A DNA stretch of 64,000 bases from Ophioceras dolichostomum. Taxonomy: Eukaryota; Ascomycota; Sordariomycetes; Magnaporthales; Ophioceraceae. The notes under the pieces are model-generated. The model worked only from the letters and a program-made list of their open reading frames with translations. It was not told the DNA's origin and did not search any database. Positions 56,749-64,000 of this stretch are shown piece after piece. How positions within the stretch are numbered: position 1 is the stretch's first letter; the number at the start of each line of letters is the position of its first letter. Where the stretch lies: positions 62,001 to 126,000 of the forward strand of contig PYST01000067.1 of the NCBI GenBank assembly GCA_003049485.1, given 5' to 3'. Made by a program: the position numbers and the translations under genes.

Positions 56749-59398
56749 TGCCCTCTGCTTGCTTTCTGTGCCAGGCAAGACGGCTCCCGGTAAGCGAGAG
56801 ATTATCCGGCGGTGCTGCGCCGAAAAAGGGTCGAGTGACGAGTTCCGGTCGTAGAACGATCCAAGACACCTGCTGACCAACTGGGGTGGATGATCCGCCG
56901 CCTCCCTCCCTCTCATCGCAGTGCGACGAGACTAGACCATCTTGTAGTAGATGTCAGAGCATGCGGCTATCGTGCCCCGGCTATCGGGAAACCCGTCGCA
57001 GACACAGGCACAAGAAGGCGTCCGACACCCCTTTGAGTCTCGCCACCGATAACGCGACAATGATGTGGAAACAACGGCTCGACCACCTGAGACTCGGGAT
57101 GAGAGGGGAACAAGAAGCGCACTACAAGGTAGAATCCGGAGAGCCGGGACTCGGAAGCCCGCCTCGCAAGAAGCGACAAAGGAAGCGGGACTCGGAGGAG
57201 AGTGATGATGATGAGAATCCCATGAATACGGGGTCAGCGGCGCGGGAGCGGATCGTATGTTTCACCACGAACTCCGACAGGCTCAACAAGCGGCCTATCG
57301 ACGTCACCAGCGGCCGAACTGCCTGGTCGGAGGTCTACTCCCTACCAGGCTTCGACCAGGGCGAGATCACAGTCATGATCCCTACGCCGGCGGGCACGAT
57401 CCCCACGCGCGTGCCCATGTCCATCGAGCATCAGGCCGAGTGCTTCTTCATGGCTCACTACGTCGTCCTGCCAGGGTCTACCGGGAAAGGGGGAAGAGGA
57501 GCAAACGCCTACGTGGCCCGGATGCTCATGGGCGACGCGCGCCCGCAGCCGTGCTTCACTGCCGCGTTCAAGGCCACGTCCCTCGCTGCGCTGGCCACGA
57601 AGCCTGCATGTCGTCGGCTGCGTAACGCCGCCCAGAGAGAGTACGTCAAGGCCATCGCGGCGGTCAACCAGGCAGTCCACCAGATCTCCGTCGGGATGGG
57701 CGATACTGCTCAGACGCTTGCTGCAGTTCTCCTCCTTGGAACATACGAGGTTAGCAGCAGCGCGTAGACCCAAACCTCGGGTCATTCCAATATGGCACAT
57801 GCCACACCCCACCGGTCACCGGCCCCGGACATGCCAAGTTGCTTGCTTTCAGTTGACTTTTCCCCGACTCCTTCGTCGCTTCAACACCACGTCTCTTCTC
57901 TTGCTCCGTCCGTCCCGGCTGACACGTAGTTCCTCGGACCTTCCATAATAGATGCTCGCGTGTCCCACTCAACAGCTGGCCGCATTCCTGGCGCACTCGA
58001 AAGGCGCGATGGAACTAATTAAGCACCTCAAGCTCGATAGCACAGACCATCCAGACTTCAAGGAGATGATAGGCACAGCCCGGACGCGCATCGTAAGTAA
58101 CAGTACTTCCTTGTATTTACCGGACGTTTCTACCTACGAGTGGAGCATTCAGTGGATTACGTGGTTTTATCAACATGCTAACCTTATCGTCACATCACTG
58201 CGCTACCTAATCACTAGATGATACTACAAGTAGTGCTAGGGTTTGAGGATGCCGTCCCCCCTTCTATGCCTCTACAAATTCCGCCTTCGGCTCGCGTGGC
58301 GATGGCCCAGTCGGGGGATGTGCTCAGCCTGCTTAGCGTCAAAGTCTACCAGCAGTGCCGGATGAGGGAGGACATCGCGAGGGCCCTGCTGGAGGTGGAT
58401 CGGAAGGACCACGAGACGACGGCTTACGTTAAGAAGCTTATGCACGAGGCGGTCGATTTGGCGAAGGCTCTCTACGTGGACGCTGACCGCTTAGTCCAGC
58501 GTGGGTGGCCGGGGCGTAATGGCGGCCCGGCAGTAGGACGATGGGGAGGCGCGGGGGGAAGGGGAGGAGGGTCTGAGTCTAAGGCGGCGGTCGGAGACGG
58601 AAGTTCTGGCGATACCTCTTCGGTCACGAGCAACAACGGTAGCAACACAGGCCATCCCAACTCCAGACGCAGCGTCGGCCAAGAGATCCAAGGGGCTCTC
58701 GAGTTCCACAATCACCAAGAGGGAAGCTTCTATGTCTCATGCATGTGCGCCAGCGTCCTGCTCATGCAGTCCGTCACGTGCTGCCTGGCTTGGCTTCTGG
58801 AGGACGACGACGATTTAGAGGTCGAGAACAACAACAATACACGCGGATACGAGGGGGGGTCCGAGTTCTGGGAGGCCGAGGATGTTTCGAGGAAGGCGAT
58901 AGCCTGCATCGTCAACAGCGCCGACTATTACCAGCGCGCGATGCTGATCGAGCAGCCCGACTCGACAGCGCCCAACGCCTCCATCATCATGGCCATCATG
59001 GGCGTGTTCTACTGCGGCATGATATCCCAGTTCGCCACTGAGGCCCAGCGGCAGTCCCTGCGGCAGAGCCTTCACTTCTTCGCGGAAGAAGGCGGGTTGG
59101 CGCATGTCAATGCGCTGCTGAAGGTATATATGTGTCTTCATATCTTGTGTCCGTCAAGCTCAACCATAGTAGTATCAAGGTATCAAGGGCGGGGGCGCAA
59201 CGTGACTAACTGCTTTTTGCTCTGTTCTGTTGTTCGCGCTTTCGACCGCTGAAGAAGAGCTCGTTGAAGGCGACCAAGGACGATCTAGAGCAGGAAAGGT
59301 ATCGACGACGGCGCACCCGCTTCGGACTGGGGCCTAGGCCGACGTCAGAACTAAGAGAGCTCCCATCAAGGCCTGACAGCTCCGGGGCCCCGAGGTAG
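56749..59398 (+). CDS. Zn2Cys6 transcription factor (start exon not located)
   Basis: Exons seen: 56749-56789, 56922-57749, 57952-58092, 58218-59123 and 59255-59398 (stop TAG). Introns are 132, 202, 125 and 131 nt, all GT-AG. The zinc cluster is complete only after splicing: ACFLCQARRLP from the first of these exons joins CDETRPSCSRCQSMRLSC, giving C-x2-C-x6-C-x6-C-x2-C-x6-C. A PPRKKRQRKR nuclear signal lies near residue 95. The middle part carries the fungal regulator domain (GFDQGEITVMIPTPAGTIPT, HQAECFFMAHYV, LGTYE|MLACPTQQLAAFLA, MREDIARALLEVD). The C-terminus is basic (ERYRRRRTRF). About 685 residues are covered. Such regulators bind CGG pairs in promoters; the target is unknown. The second exon's acceptor may be 56744 instead of 56748. 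Confidence 0.85.
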
Positions 59399-61049
59399 AC
59401 GCGACAACTTCTCTGAGTCACCATGAACTGGCCGGCCGGTGGGACGATGAAGACCTGATATGGTTACATCTTTCACAGGACTGCTGCTACTGGGAAAGGG
59501 CAGAAAGTGACAACTCCCGAGGACTTACTTAAAGAGGTGATGCTTTTGCTGGACAAGAGAAGTGCGAGAAGGATCTGGGAAAGACGCTGGGACAGGTTGC
59601 ACAAGGCAAAAGAGCAGACCCACCAATCTAACAAGACACATCTGTGTCTCAGGAAGGAGGACCGGCGCTTCTCAGGCCTAGTTGCAGACCTGTTTGTTTT
59701 TTCACGTGTCTGGTGACCACATGCATCGCACCGGTGCGTTGCATATTAGACGAGTTTGTTTCTGGTGAAATACAAAGCTGCATATGACCTGCCACACACG
59801 ATTGAGGATGTTTCGACTCGTGACGAACCAGTGATGAAAGGAACCCACAAGCATCGCGAAAGGGTTATGCTGAGAGAGGGAAGCACCAGAGTTATACCGC
59901 AACGATCCAAAGAGACCCGAACCGGAACAGATATGGGACAGAAACTCAGCGTAGGGCTGTCTTTGGCGGGAAATATTTAGAGCGGAGAGGCGGGACGTCA
60001 TCGGCCGGAGTTCCAAGCTTCCAACCTCCTGGTCTTCGCAAAATCCCAGGAGACCGCATCAGACAATCAAGCCGGACGGACGCTGCCGCTAGTACACATT
60101 CGGGTAGCTATCGAAACTGCCCGGAAAAGAAGTCCGAGCAAGTAGGCAGAGAGCCGGTCTTGGTCTCTTTAGGCAGCAGTGTTCGCTTAACAAAGGCCGC
60201 AGGGCCGCAGGCCGACTTGCCCGGGCAGGTTGTAACTGTTGTAAGGTTAGCGCTGGAATAGTTACATGTTGGAATCAACTCACGGCCCGGGCCGGCCTTG
60301 CCCAAGTTGCTCGAACCCAACCAACGGGGCTGCAAAATCGGGTCACGACTGCCGGTTGCGAGTGGAGACAATGACCACCGCGCCGCAGAGCCTCATCGGT
60401 TGTAGGAATAGTACGTCGGGTCCTCCGGCCGGAGACAAAATAACGGCCCAAAGAAGCAAGGAATACACGACAGGGCAGCCGGCCTTGGCATTCGCACTCG
60501 CGCTCTGAGCAAAACTCGGACTTCTTCCAAACTTCGACATCGGGCCATTGTCGGAACCCACTACTTAGTACTTTCTTAGTGCTGAGTACCAAGAACAACA
60601 ATCAAGCATCTTTGGACGGGCCGAGCAGGCCAAATGCTCGATAGCCCGCCCCCATCTTCGTTTGCGCCTGCAGCTGGCGGCAAAGAGCAAGATGAATCAC
60701 GCGAGGGCGGTCCCATCCGGTCGCGGGGTTTCGTGTTTTTGTGTTTTGTAGTATTTCTCCGTGTTTCGGTCCGGGACAGCCCGCAGCCTGGCCGGGTCGT
60801 TCCATCGGTCGGCGGGAATTGATGAATGTGCACCTAGTATGTAATTGCCTAACAGATAGTGACACGATTGTGAGGACGGCGAGGGGTCATGCAAAAGAGA
60901 TACGAAACATTTCGAAACGCCGGCGATGGCTGCAGCGGCTGGCTGAGCTGGGCTGAGTGGGCAACGTCAGGCAGGCTGGCATCGCTCGACGGGCCGCGGT
61001 GTAACATTCTCATCTCTCATCTCTGAGATGCCGTGAGAGTTCTCCTATC
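59399..61049. other. intergenic region
   Basis: No supported gene. A short frame at 59507-59716 is basic and without motifs. The right end leads into the promoter of the gene at 61234. Confidence 0.5.
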
Positions 61050-61057
61050 TATATAAG
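61050..61057 (+). promoter_or_regulatory. TATA box of the gene at 61234
   Basis: TATATAAG lies 177 bases before the ATG. It is followed by an A/C-rich leader with CATCATCAACAACCAAACC and CAAAACC words and no upstream ATG close to the start, as in highly expressed fungal genes. TATA function is inferred from sequence and position. Confidence 0.6.
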
Positions 61058-61233
61058 GAGATGTCTTGTTCTGGTTTGGATAGCTCAGAATTTCGATCAG
61101 ACTCATCAGCATCATCAACAACCAAACCAACAGACAACAAGAACACCTCAAAACAAAACTCAAGCCTTCAAGCCGTCCCTTACATCAGTTCTTCCAATTT
61201 ACAACAACAACATAAACAAAACCACCATCCAAA

Positions 61234-61754
61234 ATGAAGTACATTACCGCCATCACCGCCTTCGCCGCCGTTGCCGTCTCCTCCGTCCAGGCCGGCTGCT
61301 TCTCCGGGGGCGATGCCTGGCCGGACCTGGAGGGCGTGCTCAACAAGGCGAAGGAGGCCTGCGGCGGCGACCTGATCGGCTCGTTCGGCCCCAGCGGCGG
61401 CTCCCAGTCGTCCAAGTCCAAGTGCTACGACATCGGCGGCAAGAAGGTCGAGTTTATCCTGACCCACATCTCCGACGGCGACCGTAACATCGACTCGGGC
61501 GAGTGCTACGACGGCATCCAGAAGGAGATCAACGGGTGCGACCACGGAGGGGAGTCGTCGTACGACAACTGGAAGTACAAGTAAGTGACTGACTGACTGC
61601 CCCCCAACCAGCATCACTTGATCACCCCTTAACCCCCACCCTCACGTTGTCCCTTCTGTGGTCCAAAAAAATGAGAGAATGATAATAGCTGCTAACCGGT
61701 TATGTTTTCCTTACCTCACTCTATAGGGCCGACCCCAACTCTGGCTCTTGCTAG
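61234..61754 (+). CDS. secreted six-cysteine protein, glycan-binding Y3-like
   Basis: Exon 1 (61234-61580) and a 28-base exon 2 (61727-61754) join across a 146-nt intron (AA|GTAAGT ... CTATAG|GGCC), giving 124 residues. The unspliced frame stops right after the donor, so the last Cys would be lost. The signal peptide MKYITAITAFAAVAVSSVQA is followed by the mature domain with C22, C43, C64, C91, C102 and C124, enough for three disulfides. Features shared with the fungal Y3-like family are KCYDIGGKKVEFILTHI, GECYDGIQKEINGCDHGG, a Trp (W113) and the terminal DPNSGSC from exon 2. Y3 itself is a mushroom glycan-binding protein; binding here is by family only. The TATA box and A/C-rich leader suggest strong, inducible expression. 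Confidence 0.85.
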
Positions 61755-63212
61755 ATGGCTGGCTCTCTCCCCCTCGTTTGTGGGCAGTTGTGTTGAAGTG
61801 TTGAGATGGGTGTCTGGGGTCTTGCCTGGTAAGATGATGGATGATGCCTTGGGCGTTGGGTGGAGAGTTAGAGATCTGATAGAGGGTTTTCTTGAGGAGC
61901 AGAATATGCGCGCTTCTCCCTTGATCTCCTCAACAGTTTCTGATGCATTTGGGTAGTAGATTTCACGTTTGTTTTCTCTCTCTCTCTCTCTCAGCGCCGT
62001 AGAGTCGTTTTGTGACGAAGTACCACCAACGACCCTACTGCTCCCAACACTAGCACAGCCTGGTCCGGCCATAACGGTCCCTACGGATGTTCGTTTGTGT
62101 GAGATTGAAAGCTACCTACGCACCTAGCCTATTATTAGCTGTAGGGATAGAATCGAGTCCTAGCCATGTTCCGCCACCTCGACCAATTTCTCCTCGTCTC
62201 CTCGACCTTGCATACCGGGACTTTGACGTAGGCCGGCGCCGTCATACGAAAGCTTCTATTGTAGGTGGGAGGGCTAGTCTGCTTGATATCGAGCGTCGAC
62301 ACCGTCCACTGTTGGAGAGGGCTGCCATGAGGTTGCTGGACACCGGGCTGGGTTTGGAATGGCCTCTGCTGGACCGTAGAAGGCCTGCTGATTGACAGCC
62401 CAACTCATCCGGGCGAGGGGGGGCGCCGTCGCAATGACGGCGATGAGCCAAGGGATCGAACGAGGCATCGCCATAGTGTTTAGCATCCGTACAAATGGTA
62501 ACGAGGACGAGACTTGGCGAAGTATTAGAGGCTCAGAGCGTGTCGCCAGGGAAAGTTGGGGCAGGGCTCACCAGCCGTCCCTTGTGAGAGGGCTCATCTG
62601 TTTTTCTTCATGATATCGCCCAAGCGATGGTAATGGGTGGGTTCTCTCGTTTTTGAAAATGAGCAGAGAACCGACCTCCTAACATCGCGTCGTTTGAAGC
62701 GACAAACTCGAGCCAGTGGATTCGGCCTTGACGTGACTGGCCGAACCTCTGAAGCGGCAGGGTCACGCTCTGAGATTATGATGTGCAGGTGCACTGTTCC
62801 CAGCGCAGCAGAAGTGGCTGTCGTTGTCGGGAGGCCAATGGGGAAAGGAATAAGCACGCGTGCAAAATACTACTGAATTCTTGTGTCTCTCTTCCAAAGG
62901 GAAGCTATCTGTGCGTTGGTGGGGAGAGCGACCTTATAAAGCCTGCTTGGTAGGTAGATGCCTTGGAAGTTGATGCCTTAGGACTGAGGCAACAGCTGCC
63001 ACGTGAACAGGTACCTACTATGAACCAACAGTCGTGCTAGTGGCTGCATTATCCCGGGAGTTTGTTGGTTGTTGAGGTCAACCTTATCCAAATCACCCAT
63101 GACTCCAAGGCACACCCGTCTGTCTGGCTCGGTCCACTGCGTGCCCTGTACGTGCGCAAAGAAGTGATCCCTAGTAAAATCTAGGAGTTGAATACCGACG
63201 ACGGGAGAACTC
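61755..63212. other. intergenic region
   Basis: Contains the 3' end of the preceding gene and a (TC)n run of nine units at 61975-61993. No gene is supported. Confidence 0.5.
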
Positions 63213-63756
63213 GTGAGCGGCAGCTCAGAGCCATACATCATCTCCACCTACGTTCGGCACTACAACCTCCTCGCAAGCACGGCTGATGGCGGGAACGTGA
63301 CAGCAGCCTGGAGGGTGGACTGGTGCGCCTTCTTGAGACAGCAATGTACCGAAACAATCAGCGACTCCCTCGCATTCCATTTTGCGGATCTACGCAGCTT
63401 CGCATTCAAGACGGACCGGCATGGTCATCTTCCAGACATCGCCGTCCCACCCGATGGGGGCGTCTGCGCGACGGACTCTTTCTGGGTCGCTACTAGGGTC
63501 CCACGGCACGCGCGCGGCCAGGCGCCGCATCGGCAGCCGGAACCCTGCAAGGTTTGGCCGCGACGCGGTGGCGGCGAGCAGGGTCGTGGACGATATACAG
63601 AACATCTCTGGGTGCGCCGGTGCGACGTGGCCCAACATCACGGGTTGGTGTGATGAGCGATTGTTGGCTGCGAGGCAGCGGCTGGGGGCAGACATTGGGA
63701 TAGGAGGAACAAAGGCAGTGGCGGTCATGGGGGCTATTCTCTTTGGCATACTGTAG
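63213..63756 (+). other. possible broken or multi-exon gene, unknown
   Basis: Two overlapping frames look coding in sequence. The first, open before 63213 to about 63500, reads TYVRHYNLLASTADGG, WCAFLRQQCTETISDSLAFH, FADLRSFAFKTDRHG, GGVCATDSFW. The second, clear from about 63510 to the TAG at 63754-63756, reads RAARRRIGSRNPARFGRDAV, RVVDDIQNISGCAGATWPN, ITGWCDERLLAARQ and ends in a hydrophobic AVAVMGAILFGIL that could be a membrane helix. The switch lies near 63490 and no good intron explains it. It may be a damaged gene or two exons. No family is recognised and the start is not known. Confidence 0.35.
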
Positions 63757-64000
63757 TGGTACTAAGCTAGCAGTAGTCAGCACCAGGCAAGAAATGCGGC
63801 CAGGCGGCCCAAATGATCAACCAGCAGGTACCGGGCATGGGCAAATTCTGGCGCGAGGATGCATGGTCGGCCAACGACCCGGGATAGCCAGTAATATGCG
63901 GTGAGTTTGCTGTTGGTTGCTGAAGTCAGCCATACAATGCGCAGGCCATCGCCATCAATCACGCTTACAAAGTCATCGCCATGGGTGTGACTTGGCTTGT

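Noticed and set aside
59507..59716. 69-residue plus ORF after the transcription factor
   Set aside because: No motif, weak start context, and no relation to the upstream gene.

Overview
This window is nuclear DNA of a filamentous ascomycete, most likely a Sordariomycete (Sordariales, perhaps Chaetomiaceae-like). The evidence is short GT-AG introns with CTRAC-type branch sites, a C/G-biased third codon position, fungus-specific families (Zn2Cys6 regulator, cysteine-rich secreted proteins, a DIGNIFIED set of conserved single-copy genes such as TAPT1/Emp65, MED7 and LAMTOR1) and dispersed TACCTAGGTA-like palindromes. The species call is inference. Two short assembly gaps (N) lie inside homopolymeric G or C runs near 12.1 and 13.05 kb.

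Layout. 1-11.7 kb: the 3' end of an Ala/Pro-rich protein gene, a tiny 60-residue cysteine-rich protein ending in a CaaX box, a TAPT1-family membrane protein (minus), a GNAT acetyltransferase (plus) and an F-box protein (minus) whose F-box ends exactly at a 934-nt intron. 11.7-28 kb: a gene-poor stretch with a 37-bp x3 minisatellite, the gaps, a 305-bp TIR element with TA target duplication, and many small tandem arrays; I see no convincing protein gene in it. 28-29.2 kb: a small conserved Cys/Trp protein behind a microsatellite-rich leader with its own intron. 29.2-35 kb: again no gene seen.

35-46.6 kb is a compact conserved block: a LAMTOR1/Ego1-like lysosomal adaptor (minus), a secreted Ser/Thr-rich protein (plus), a ZNF830-like zinc-finger protein and MED7 (divergent pair), a WW/FF-domain Urn1-like splicing protein and a dienelactone hydrolase (divergent pair). 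MED7 is peculiar: its amber stop is followed in the same frame by 172 open codons of acidic repeats.

46.6-64 kb is more accessory: an AT-rich inverted-repeat element, a METTL21-type methyltransferase gene broken by two apparent Trp-to-amber changes and other lesions, a small hypothetical gene, a secreted protein gene with an internal frameshift, another secreted protein, a Zn2Cys6 transcription factor whose zinc cluster is split by an intron, a Y3-like cysteine-rich secreted protein with a clear TATA box, and a frame-shifted ORF near the right end. The working cellular themes are TORC1/lysosome signalling, Mediator transcription and splicing on the left-centre, and secretion plus gene decay on the right.
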